From positions 1 through 64,000 of the forward strand of contig NZ_JAHWQX010000001.1 of assembly GCF_019334345.1 (NCBI RefSeq): 64,000 nucleotides of DNA, in the 5' to 3' direction. Under the pieces are notes generated by a model, which was not told the DNA's origin, did no database searches, and saw only the letters and a list, made by a program, of their open reading frames with translations. This DNA is from Neohoeflea coraliihabitans. GTDB taxonomy: Bacteria > Pseudomonadota > Alphaproteobacteria > Rhizobiales > Rhizobiaceae. Below, piece by piece: positions 24,735 through 33,064 of the stretch (positions are counted from its first letter, which is position 1; each line of letters starts with the position of its first letter). The position numbers and the translations under genes are program-made.

Positions 24735-26225
24735 TCAGCCACGCCGATGGAGCGTGGCGCGCGGGACGAATTCATGAATGGCATCGAGCGGAAACATCGG
24801 GCGGGCGCAGATCCGGTGGCCGAGCTGCGCGATATTCGCCGATGTCGCGCCCGGCGCGTCGATGTTGAAATTGGCCGCCACCCAGCCGTCATACATGTGA
24901 TATTCGGTGTGCGGCGACTTCACCACGACGAGGTCGAAATCAGCCGGATTAAGGCCACAGGCGAAATACATCGCCCGGTCAAACAGGCTGACGGTCCGGC
25001 TCATGACGACGACGGTGAACTGCTCGAATGCCAGCACCGCCGTCGCTCCCGCATCGAGCGGCAGCCCCATCGTTTCAAGGCGCGCCCTCCCGTCGGAGAG
25101 CAATTTTACTCGTGCCGTCACCGGCATCGGCCTGTAGCGCTCGGCATCCATGCCGCCCCCGAGCGTGAGCGAAAGCGTTGCCCCTACGCCCGCCTGGTGG
25201 GCCGCCGCGGCGGCGGCGGGATCGACAATCTGCGCCAGCACCCGCTTCGGATATTTCGCCTCGCGCAGGGCCTGCAAGATGACGTTGGAATCGCCGCTGG
25301 CGCCGGACGACGTGGCATCGGCCGCATCGGTGAAGCACACTGTTCCCTTTAGTGTGCGCGCCTGGCCGATGGCCCGCTCAAGGGGCACCAGCCGGCTTTG
25401 CATGCGATGACGCATCGCCCAGAACTCCGCGGCAAGCCGTTCGGCTTCCCGTTGCGCGGTTTTGCCATCCCCGTCCGTACTGATGATCACCTGGCTGCAC
25501 ACTTCCGGCACATCGGTGAAGGGATTGCCGATCATGACGCCGGCCGACAGGGCGCTTCCCTCGGCTTCCAGCCGCTGGCACTCGCGGATCAGATCGCCAT
25601 AGCAGCCCGTACGCGTGATCAGTTCGTCGCCGCGCACCAGCGCCGGAATGACCGCCCGCGCGATTGCCGCCGGCGGTCCGCCGGCCATCAGACGCAGCAG
25701 CAGCCGCGCCGCCCGCGCCCCCGTGTCGGCAAAATCGACATGCGGATAGGTGTGATAGATCGCCAGCCCGTCGATCGCCTTGATCATTTTCTCGGTCAGG
25801 ATGCCGTGCAGATCAAGCGAGATGACGATCGGCGTATCGGGGCCGGCCATGGCGCGGATTTCACTGAGCAGAAATCCTTCGGGATCAAGTTCGCCGGAAG
25901 CGCCCATGGCGCCGTGCAACGACACGTAAATGGCGTCGACCGCGTCGATCTTGGCCCGAACCGCCTCCAGCAGCTGCTGCGACAGGCGGCGCCAGCCCTG
26001 CTCCGACAACAGGCCGGCGCTGCCGGCGCGCGCCGCAATGCCCGGCATTACCCTGATGCCCGCATCGGCATTGAGGATCTGCAACGCACCGCCAATCGCG
26101 GTGTTGCCGCCGCGATGCGCAAACAGCGCCTCGCCTTGTTCGATCTCGAAATTCTCATACTCCGACGGCACAGGGTTGAAGGAGGAGATCTCCTGCATGC
26201 ACTCGACGATCAGCACGGTCTTCAT
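24735..26225 (-). CDS. M81-family (MlrC-like) metallopeptidase
   Basis: The 496-residue product matches the MlrC/M81 family: MKTVLIVECMQEISSFNPVP at the start, the DUF1485-type N-terminal domain with VSLHGAMGASGELDPEG, VISLDLHG and YHTYPHVD, and the C-terminal MlrC_C domain with DNVI-like GDSNVILQAL. The E/H residues in EISSF, SLHGAM and DLHG probably bind zinc. MlrC is known for microcystin breakdown, but most relatives lie in catabolic operons and cut unknown amide or lactam bonds. The start follows GGGGAA. Confidence 0.87.
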   Translation of the reverse strand: MKTVLIVECMQEISSFNPVPSEYENFEIEQGEALFAHRGGNTAIGGALQILNADAGIRVMPGIAARAGSAGLLSEQGWRRLSQQLLEAVRAKIDAVDAIYVSLHGAMGASGELDPEGFLLSEIRAMAGPDTPIVISLDLHGILTEKMIKAIDGLAIYHTYPHVDFADTGARAARLLLRLMAGGPPAAIARAVIPALVRGDELITRTGCYGDLIRECQRLEAEGSALSAGVMIGNPFTDVPEVCSQVIISTDGDGKTAQREAERLAAEFWAMRHRMQSRLVPLERAIGQARTLKGTVCFTDAADATSSGASGDSNVILQALREAKYPKRVLAQIVDPAAAAAAHQAGVGATLSLTLGGGMDAERYRPMPVTARVKLLSDGRARLETMGLPLDAGATAVLAFEQFTVVVMSRTVSLFDRAMYFACGLNPADFDLVVVKSPHTEYHMYDGWVAANFNIDAPGATSANIAQLGHRICARPMFPLDAIHEFVPRATLHRRG

Positions 26226-26251
26226 CGCAATTCCCCGGCGCATGCGCCTGT

Positions 26252-27292
26252 TCAATAACTGGGCCAGTTGTCCGCGTAATCCTCCATGACGATCGCCACG
26301 GCATCACCGCGCGCCACCCGGCCCGGACCGGCGCCGAACCAGATAACACCATCTTTTTGATAGTTTAGCGTGATCGGCTCTGAATCCACATCCTCGATGA
26401 AATGCAGATAGCCGGCCACGTCCCCGGCCCGCACCGCGGCCCCGACATAATGGGTCGGCTCGAACAAGCCTCCGCGTGGGGCGAAAACATAGGAGTCCGG
26501 ATCCCGCACCATCATGTGCCGCGTTTGCGCGCTTCCGTCCGCCTGTCCGGTGACCGGTTCCCCCTCGATCACCCCCATATGCTTGAGGATGTTCTCGATG
26601 CCCCGGCGGGCAATACGGACACCTTCGATATTCACCCGCCCCCAGCCACCCAGCTCGGTGCCCAGCGAGATGATGCCGCGGCGTTCGACGCAGGAGGTAA
26701 AGGTCGCATCCTCGTCGACACCGCCGAACACGACGTTGTAAGGCGCCCCGAAGGCAGCCGCCGCCGCCAGCGTCTTCTCGCGCATGCCGGCATCGGCGAC
26801 ATGATGCATGTTGGTCGACAAGGCCGAATCAAACGAATGTCCGGCCGTGTGCATATCCACCGAAATGTCGGCCATGGGCAGGATGACGCTGTCGAGAAAA
26901 TGCGCCAGCATCTGGCTGAACGTGCCGCGTGGATCTCCTGGAAAACAGCGGTTGATATCCCATCCGTCGACCGGCGACAGGCGTGTATCGGCAAGAATGG
27001 CGGGAATATTCACCGCCGGCATCATGATCACGCGGCCCTGCACCTCTTCGGGGCGCAGCGTGCGAGCCAGCCGCGAGATGGCAATCGGCCCCTCATATTC
27101 ATCGCCATGCACCCCGCCGGTCAGCAGCACCGTCGGCCCTTCCCCGTTCTTCACCACGACGATCGGAATTTCGACCGTGCCCCAGCCGGAAGTGTTGCGC
27201 GACAACGGCGCCCGCGCATAACCGGCCTGCCGGCCGTTCCTCTCGAAGTCGATCGTCGTGACGATCCTGCTCCGTGCCGCACTGTCATTCAT
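26252..27292 (-). CDS. AstE/AspA-family (succinylglutamate desuccinylase/aspartoacylase-like) deacylase
   Basis: The 346-residue product has the M14-like zinc motif TGGVHGDEYEGP (HxxE), NINRCFPGD-type DINRCFPGD and VDMHTAGH (second histidine). The closest described relatives by motif are N-acyl-amino-acid deacylases such as DoeB. It probably removes an acyl group from an imported N-acylated compound. First gene of the minus-strand operon; its start faces operator B. Confidence 0.87.
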   Translation of the reverse strand: MNDSAARSRIVTTIDFERNGRQAGYARAPLSRNTSGWGTVEIPIVVVKNGEGPTVLLTGGVHGDEYEGPIAISRLARTLRPEEVQGRVIMMPAVNIPAILADTRLSPVDGWDINRCFPGDPRGTFSQMLAHFLDSVILPMADISVDMHTAGHSFDSALSTNMHHVADAGMREKTLAAAAAFGAPYNVVFGGVDEDATFTSCVERRGIISLGTELGGWGRVNIEGVRIARRGIENILKHMGVIEGEPVTGQADGSAQTRHMMVRDPDSYVFAPRGGLFEPTHYVGAAVRAGDVAGYLHFIEDVDSEPITLNYQKDGVIWFGAGPGRVARGDAVAIVMEDYADNWPSY

Positions 27293-27326
27293 CGGGAGAT
27301 CTCGCTTAAAAGGGTTGTTTCGTAAG

Positions 27327-27338
27327 ATTGTATACTAT
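27327..27338. promoter_or_regulatory. GntR/FCD operator, site B
   Basis: ATTGTATACTAT has the TNGT-AT-ACNA form typical of FadR-type GntR sites (here ACTA at the right arm). It lies between the divergent genes starting at 27292 and 27406 and can control both. Confidence 0.75.
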
Positions 27339-27405
27339 ATTTCTGGAGTCAAGGTCGGCGACACCGGCATTCGGCGGATCGCGGCATTGCAGTCAGGAGA
27401 AAGAG

Positions 27406-28605
27406 ATGCAGTCGGGCATGCCGAAGATCACCCCGCCAAGCGAACCGGCTTCGCTCTGCGCACAAAGGATCACCGCCGTGCGGGTCGCTCCCCTGCACGG
27501 AGAGAGCCCGCAGGGCGGCTGGCGCCACGAGATCGAGCCCGATGATTCCATACACGCGCTGGTCGCCGTGCACACCGACGCTGGCGTTTCGGGCTTCGGC
27601 AGCGCCTTCACCAGCGGAGCTCTGGTGCAGGGCGCGGTTGATGTGCTCGCCCCGCTTCTGATCGGTGAAAACGCGCTCGAGGTCGAACGGGTCAGCGAGA
27701 AGCTCAACCAGCATACCTTCTGGCTCGGCCGGGGCGGCACCCTCACGCATGCGATCAGCGCCATCGACATTGCCCTGTGGGATATTCTCGGCAAGGCGAC
27801 GGGCCTGTCGGTCGGGCGTCTCATCGGCGGTCGTCATCGTGATCGCGTCCGCCCCTATTGCTCGCTGTTGATGGATGCCCCCGAACGCATGGAAGGCCAT
27901 GTCGCTCCCCAGTATGAACAGGGCTACCGTGCTTTCAAGATCGGCTGGGGTCCATTCGGACGCCGCGATGACCGCCGGCTGGATGAAGCGATCATTCGCG
28001 CCACAAGGACGGCCATCGGCGACGATGCGCGCCTGTTCGTCGATGCCGGCGCCAGTGACGCCTACTGGCCGAACGGTCTGAAATGGGCGTTGAACACCGC
28101 ACATATGCTCGCCGATTACGATGTCGGCTGGTTTGAGGAACCGCTCAAGCCGGATGCCATCGATGATTATGTCACATTGCGCCAGGCAAGCCCTGTGCCT
28201 GTCGCCGGCGGCGAGGTCCTGACCCGCCGTCAATCCTACACTCCATGGCTGGTGCGCGGCGCGCTCGACATCGTGCAGCCTGACGTCACCAAGGTCGGCG
28301 GCATCAGCGAACAGCGGCGCATCGCCTGGATGGCCGCCGAATTTGGCGTGCGCTATGTCGGCCATGGCTGGAACACCGCCCTTGGTCTTGCCGCCGATCT
28401 GCAGCTGGCGAGTGCCATTCCCGACTGCGACCTTGTCGAATACATCTGCGGCAGCGCCTATGTGGATCGCCTTGCCCAGCAGCCCTTTGCCCTCGATGCG
28501 GATGGCTTGCTGCCAATACCGGACGTTCCGGGCCTTGGCGTGGCGCCTGATCCCGGTCTGCTGGCCCGCTACACGCCCGACGCCGGACGCTTTTTCTCCG
28601 CCTGA
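27406..28605 (+). CDS. Enolase-superfamily sugar-acid dehydratase-like enzyme 2
   Basis: The 399-residue product starts after AGGAGAAAGAG. Motifs: FKIGWGPFGR (about residue 177), LFVDAGAS (metal Asp, about 211), GWFEEPL (metal Glu, about 243), VAGGE (about 268) and VGHGWNTA (His, about 318). The Lys-and-His pair suits alpha-proton abstraction and beta-elimination from a sugar acid. It shares the unusual KxGWGPxGR block with the enzyme at 23538. Operon with SDR and FAH genes downstream fits an acid-sugar pathway. Confidence 0.87.
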   Translation: MQSGMPKITPPSEPASLCAQRITAVRVAPLHGESPQGGWRHEIEPDDSIHALVAVHTDAGVSGFGSAFTSGALVQGAVDVLAPLLIGENALEVERVSEKLNQHTFWLGRGGTLTHAISAIDIALWDILGKATGLSVGRLIGGRHRDRVRPYCSLLMDAPERMEGHVAPQYEQGYRAFKIGWGPFGRRDDRRLDEAIIRATRTAIGDDARLFVDAGASDAYWPNGLKWALNTAHMLADYDVGWFEEPLKPDAIDDYVTLRQASPVPVAGGEVLTRRQSYTPWLVRGALDIVQPDVTKVGGISEQRRIAWMAAEFGVRYVGHGWNTALGLAADLQLASAIPDCDLVEYICGSAYVDRLAQQPFALDADGLLPIPDVPGLGVAPDPGLLARYTPDAGRFFSA

Positions 28606-28640
28606 ACCGCATCAGAGAACGCCGTGACAGGAGTGGCTTG

Positions 28641-29387
28641 ATGAACCAGATCGACCTGAAGGATCGCACCGCCGTGGTTACCGGCGGCGCCCAGGGCATC
28701 GGGCGTGCCGTTGCCGAACGGCTGACCGCCTCCGGTGCAACGGTCTGCCTCTGGGACAAGGATGCGGCCCTTGCTGAGCGCACCGCCGCCGAACTGGGTG
28801 CCGGGACTTCTTTCCTCGCCGTCGACCTCACCGATTTCGCAGCTGTCGAGAAGGCCACTGCCGAGACCGAAGCCCGCCTGGGCCGGATCGACATCCTGAT
28901 CGCCAATGCCGGCATCGCCGGTGCCAATGCTCCGGTCGCCGATTATCCGGTCGAGGAATGGCGGCGCATCGTCGACATCAACCTCAACGGTGTCTTCTAT
29001 TGTTGCAAGACGGTGGTCGCCGGCATGGCACGCCGCAATTACGGCCGCATTGTCAATCTCGCTTCGATCGCCGGCAAGGAAGGCAACCCGAATGCCGCCG
29101 CCTACTCCGCCTCGAAAGCCGGCGTCATTGCCCTGACCAAGTCGCTCGGCAAGGAAATGGCCGGTCACGACATCGCCGTTAATTGCGTCACGCCGGCCGC
29201 GGCCCGCACCCGCATTTTCGATCAGATGTCGCAAGAGCACATCGACTACATGCTGTCGCGCATTCCGCGCGGACGCTTTCTTGAACTTGATGAAGCGGCC
29301 GCTATGATCGCCTGGCTCGTCAGCGCCGAGAACACATTTGCCACAGGCGCCGTCTTCGACCTGTCCGGCGGTCGCGCCACCTACTAG
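28641..29387 (+). CDS. Short-chain dehydrogenase in sugar-acid operon
   Basis: Classical 248-residue SDR: VTGGAQGIG, IANAGIAG, catalytic Ser in NLASIAG, YSASKAG, and closing FDLSGGRATY. The ATG at 28641 follows AGGAG. It lies between the dehydratase-like and FAH genes, so it probably oxidises a hydroxyl of the substrate or of a 2-keto-3-deoxy acid. Confidence 0.88.
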   Translation: MNQIDLKDRTAVVTGGAQGIGRAVAERLTASGATVCLWDKDAALAERTAAELGAGTSFLAVDLTDFAAVEKATAETEARLGRIDILIANAGIAGANAPVADYPVEEWRRIVDINLNGVFYCCKTVVAGMARRNYGRIVNLASIAGKEGNPNAAAYSASKAGVIALTKSLGKEMAGHDIAVNCVTPAAARTRIFDQMSQEHIDYMLSRIPRGRFLELDEAAAMIAWLVSAENTFATGAVFDLSGGRATY

Positions 29388-29401
29388 CTCAAGGAGCCCT
29401 T

Positions 29402-30247
29402 ATGAAACTTCTTCGCACCGGCCAGCCCGGACAGGAGAAACCTGCTCTCCGCGCCGAGGACGGCAGCCTGCGTGATCTCTCGGGCATTGTCTCCGACATC
29501 GCTGGCGAAGTGCTCACACCCGACGGGCTTGAAGAGATCCGCCGCATTGATCCGGCGACCCTGCCGCAGTTGCCGGAGGATGGTCGTATCGGCCCGTGTG
29601 TGGGCGCGGTGGGCAAGTTCATCTGCATTGGCCTCAACTATGCCGACCATGCCGCCGAGGCTGGCCAGCCGCTGCCTGCCGAGCCGATCATCTTCATGAA
29701 GGCGACCAGCGCCATCTGCGGCCCGGACGACACGGTGCTGATCCCGCGCGAGTCGCAAAAAACCGACTGGGAGCTTGAGCTTGGCGTCGTCATCGGCAAG
29801 CCCGGGCGCTACATCGAGGAGAGCGATGCCCTGGCACATGTTGCCGGTTATTGCGTCATCAACGACATTTCCGAGCGCGAATATCAGCTCGAACGCGGTG
29901 GCACCTGGGACAAGGGCAAGGGCTGCGATACATTTGGTCCGATCGGCCCGTGGCTGGTCACCGCCGATGAAATTCCCGACCCGCAATCCCTCGCCATGTG
30001 GCTCGAGGTCGATGGCAAGCGCTACCAGGACGGCTCCAGCCGAACGATGATTTTCGGCGTTGCCGAACTGATCAGCTATGTCAGCCGCTTCATGAGCCTG
30101 CAAAGCGGCGACGTCATCTCGACCGGAACGCCGCCTGGCGTCGGCATGGGTCAGAAACCGCCGGTCTACCTGAAGGCTGGCCAGACCATGCGCCTCGGCA
30201 TTGAAGGCCTCGGCGAGCAATGCCAGAAGGTGGCCGCCGACACCTGA
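29402..30247 (+). CDS. FAH-family hydrolase (2,4-diketo-3-deoxy-L-fuconate hydrolase-like)
   Basis: The 281-residue product has the FAH fold: GKFICIGLNYADHAAEAG, IIFMKATSAICGPDD, DWELELGVVIG (acidic metal ligands), GYCVINDISEREYQ and GDVISTGTPPGVGMG. The sequence closely recalls the hydrolase of the non-phosphorylating L-fucose pathway, often annotated as ureidoglycolate lyase, which yields pyruvate and lactate. AAGGAG precedes the ATG. Terminal enzyme of the plus-strand operon. Confidence 0.88.
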   Translation: MKLLRTGQPGQEKPALRAEDGSLRDLSGIVSDIAGEVLTPDGLEEIRRIDPATLPQLPEDGRIGPCVGAVGKFICIGLNYADHAAEAGQPLPAEPIIFMKATSAICGPDDTVLIPRESQKTDWELELGVVIGKPGRYIEESDALAHVAGYCVINDISEREYQLERGGTWDKGKGCDTFGPIGPWLVTADEIPDPQSLAMWLEVDGKRYQDGSSRTMIFGVAELISYVSRFMSLQSGDVISTGTPPGVGMGQKPPVYLKAGQTMRLGIEGLGEQCQKVAADT

Positions 30248-30280
30248 GAACCGCCGGCCGGAAGCCATGTCGGCCTGCCC

Positions 30281-31015
30281 TCAAATGCTCCAGCCACCGT
30301 CGATCGCATAGGCCTGCCCGGTCGTGAAGCCGGCGCTCGCCAGATGCACGGCCAGAGCGGCAATCTCCTCGGGCGTCCCGATCCGTCCCATCGGCTGTCG
30401 CCCGATGAAGGCGGCGCGCGCCGTCTCGTAATCGCCCTGGGCCCGCATCCTTCCCTGCAGGGAGGGGCTGTCGACCGTTCCGGGGCAGATGGCGTTGCAG
30501 CGGATGCCCTGCGTGACATAATCGGCAGCAACCGCCTTGGTCAGCCCGATCACTGCCGCCTTGGTCGTGCCGTAGATGGCCCGGCTCGGCGCTCCCTTCA
30601 AGCTCGACACCACCGACGCCATGTTGATGATGCAGCCCTCTTTCTGCGCCAGCATGGCCGGCAGGAAGGCGCGGATGGTGCGCACCATCGCTTTGACATT
30701 GATGTCGAAAGCGGCGTCGAGATCGGCCTCCTCGAGTTCGAGGATCGTGCCGCCATGCACGACGCCGGCACAATTGAACAGCACGTCGACGCAACCGGTG
30801 TCAGCGGCCAGATCGGCGATTGCGGCGGCATCGCGCACATCGAGCTGCCGCGTGCCAAGGCCCGGTGCCGCCTCGAGGCCGGCGAGCAGCGCCGGGTCGA
30901 CATCTGTCGCCAGAACCTGGGCTCCCGCCTGCGCGAAAGCCAGCGCGCTGGCGCGCCCGATCCCCTGCCCGGCCGCCGTGATCAGAACCTTCTTGCCATC
31001 AAGCGAACCGTTCAT
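30281..31015 (-). CDS. SDR resembling 2-keto-3-deoxy-L-fuconate dehydrogenase / BDH2
   Basis: The 244-residue SDR has TAAGQGIGRASALAFA, LFNCAGVVHGGTILE, NMASVVSSLKG, YGTTKAAVIGLTKAVAAD, CPGTVDSPSLQGR and AIDGGWSI. These blocks match the BDH2/DHRS6 group, which includes the bacterial 2-keto-3-deoxy-L-fuconate 4-dehydrogenase. With the FAH hydrolase next door (convergent) it supplies the oxidation step of a diketo route. It is the last gene of the binding protein-permease operon. Confidence 0.87.
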   Translation of the reverse strand: MNGSLDGKKVLITAAGQGIGRASALAFAQAGAQVLATDVDPALLAGLEAAPGLGTRQLDVRDAAAIADLAADTGCVDVLFNCAGVVHGGTILELEEADLDAAFDINVKAMVRTIRAFLPAMLAQKEGCIINMASVVSSLKGAPSRAIYGTTKAAVIGLTKAVAADYVTQGIRCNAICPGTVDSPSLQGRMRAQGDYETARAAFIGRQPMGRIGTPEEIAALAVHLASAGFTTGQAYAIDGGWSI

Positions 31016-31044
31016 CGCTGCCTCCCTCTCTGCTTACACAGGCC

Positions 31045-31959
31045 TCAGCCAGCCTCACGCCCCTGCCGCAATTGCGGATCCGTGACGTCGCGCAATCCAT
31101 CGCCCATCAGGTTGAGTCCAAGCACCGCGGCGGCGATCGCAATGCCGGGAAAGAACGCGATCCAGCCCGCTTCCTGCAGATAGGTGCGCCCCTCGGCGAT
31201 GATGTTGCCGAGCGACGGCGCCGGCGGCGGTGGCCCGACGCCAAGAAAGCTCAGTATCGCCTCTGCAAGGATCGACACCGCGAACACGAAGGTCAGTTGC
31301 ACGATGAGAGGCGACAGCGCATTGACCAGAATGTAGCGGAAGATGATGCGGCCATGCCCGGCGCCCACCGCCACCGCGGCCTCGACATAAGGCAGCGCCC
31401 GGATCACCAGGACACTGGAGCGCACGATGCGCGCCGTGCGCGGCGTGAAGGTCACGGTCAGCGCGATCACGGCATTCAGCGCCGACGGCCCGAGCGCCGC
31501 CGCAAGCGCAATCGCCAGCAGGACGCCGGGAAACGCCATCAGACCGTCCATGACCCGCATCAGGAGATTGTCGAGCCAGCGCACATAGCCGGCCAGCATG
31601 CCGAGAAACACGCCGAACACGCCGGTCATCACCACCACCGAAATGCCGATTCCCAGCGAAATGCGCGTGCCGTGGATCACCCGGCTTAAAATGTCGCGCC
31701 CGTAGCCGTCGGTGCCGAACCAATGCTTCATGGAGGGCGGCGCCAGCAAGCTGCGGTAATTGTTCTTGTTCGGCTCGTAAGGCGCGATCAGGTCCGCGAA
31801 CACCGCGGTCAGCACGATCAGGAAGAACAGTGCAAAGCCGACCCGGAAGGACCGGTGCGCCGCAAGCCGCCCGAAAAAGCGGACAATGCCGCGGCGCCGC
31901 GCCCGGGCGACCTCCCGCTCAAGCGCTTCAGGTGTTTCGGCTGCCTCCTCAACGGTCAT
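31045..31959 (-). CDS. Dipeptide/oligopeptide ABC permease (DppC/OppC type)
   Basis: The product has the OppC N-terminal region and membrane segment (FALFFLIVLTAVFADLIAPY), HWFGTDGYGRDILSRVIHGT, and the permease loop (VEAAVAVGAGHGRIIFRYIL). About six membrane segments. The start MTVEEAAETPE at 31959 lies inside the end of the DppB-like gene (11-base overlap). Confidence 0.9.
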   Translation of the reverse strand: MTVEEAAETPEALEREVARARRRGIVRFFGRLAAHRSFRVGFALFFLIVLTAVFADLIAPYEPNKNNYRSLLAPPSMKHWFGTDGYGRDILSRVIHGTRISLGIGISVVVMTGVFGVFLGMLAGYVRWLDNLLMRVMDGLMAFPGVLLAIALAAALGPSALNAVIALTVTFTPRTARIVRSSVLVIRALPYVEAAVAVGAGHGRIIFRYILVNALSPLIVQLTFVFAVSILAEAILSFLGVGPPPPAPSLGNIIAEGRTYLQEAGWIAFFPGIAIAAAVLGLNLMGDGLRDVTDPQLRQGREAG

Positions 31960-32968
31960 CACGCACCCTCGGATCCAGCCAGCCATAAGCGAGATCGACC
32001 AGAATATTGACGAACACGAAGGTCGCGGCCGTGATCAGCAGTCCGCCCTGGATGATCGGATAATCGCGCCGCTGGATGGCGCCGATGATCAGCCGGCCGA
32101 CGCCCGGCAGCGAAAACACCTGTTCGATCACCACCGCCCCGCCCAGCAAGACCCCGGTCATCACGCCGACAACCGTGACAATCGGCACCAGGGCATTGCG
32201 CAGGGCGTGTTTGAAGATGATCGTGTGGCTGCGCATGCCCTTGGCGCGCGCCGTGCGGATGTAGTCCTGACTCATCACTTCGAGCATCGAAGAGCGCGTC
32301 ATGCGGGCCACCACGCCCATCTGGGTGATCGCCAGTGCCAGGGCCGGCAGGGTCATCGATCGCGCCCAGCCGAACAGGCTTTCACTGAGCGGCACATAGC
32401 CCCCGGTCGGAAACCAGCCGAGCCCGACCGAAAACACGGAAATCAGGATCAGCGCGAACCAGAAATCGGGGACCGACAGGCCGAACAGGGCCAGCGACAT
32501 CGACCCCTGATCGAGCCAGCTGTCATGGCGGATTGCCGAGACGATGCCGAGCAGAACGCCAAGCACGATGGCCAGAACAAGCGCGATACCCGCCAGGGAC
32601 AAGGTGACCGGCAGGCGTTCGAGCACGGCATCGGTAACCGACATGTTGAGCAGATAGGACTGGCCGAGATCGCCGCTGAGCAGCCGCCCGTACCAGCGCA
32701 CCGCCTGCTCGATCATCGGTCGGTCAAGCCCGAGCCGCTCACGGATCTCGGCCCGTTGCGCCTCGGTCGAATCGCTGCCGGCGAGCTCCGCGGTGACGTC
32801 CCCGGGGACGATCGCAATGATTATGAAGCTGACCAGCGAGACGACAATCAGCACCGGGATGGCGCTGAGCAGACGTCGCACGAGAAATGAAATCAAGAAC
32901 CCTGCTCCGCTCTGCACAGACGTTTCGCGACAAGCTCCCATGCCATTCTTGCCGCCGTTCACATTCAA
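31949..32968 (-). CDS. Dipeptide/oligopeptide ABC permease (DppB/OppB type)
   Basis: The permease shows LVRRLLSAIPVLIVVSLVSF, GDVTAELAG...RLGLDRPMIEQ, the EAA loop (QDYIRTARAKGMRSHTIIFK) and GVVIEQVFSLPG-like VVIEQVFSLPGVG. Six membrane segments are expected. The start is uncertain: the frame opens at 32968, but a TTG at about 32896 has a better GGAG and would begin at LISFLVRRLL. Confidence 0.9.
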   Translation of the reverse strand: MNVNGGKNGMGACRETSVQSGAGFLISFLVRRLLSAIPVLIVVSLVSFIIIAIVPGDVTAELAGSDSTEAQRAEIRERLGLDRPMIEQAVRWYGRLLSGDLGQSYLLNMSVTDAVLERLPVTLSLAGIALVLAIVLGVLLGIVSAIRHDSWLDQGSMSLALFGLSVPDFWFALILISVFSVGLGWFPTGGYVPLSESLFGWARSMTLPALALAITQMGVVARMTRSSMLEVMSQDYIRTARAKGMRSHTIIFKHALRNALVPIVTVVGVMTGVLLGGAVVIEQVFSLPGVGRLIIGAIQRRDYPIIQGGLLITAATFVFVNILVDLAYGWLDPRVRDDR

Positions 32969-33064
32969 GGCGCGAGAAAGATCGTCAGGCGCCTTTCTTG
33001 TGACAGACCGGGCGCGACGGGGGTGCCGCGCCCAGATTTTGTTTCAAGCGTTCGCCCGCCCGGC

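Noticed and set aside
24735-26225. Microcystin-degradation function for the MlrC-like gene
   Set aside because: No mlrA, mlrB or mlrD homologue is present and the gene lies in a sugar-acid type regulon, so the family name should not be taken as the function.
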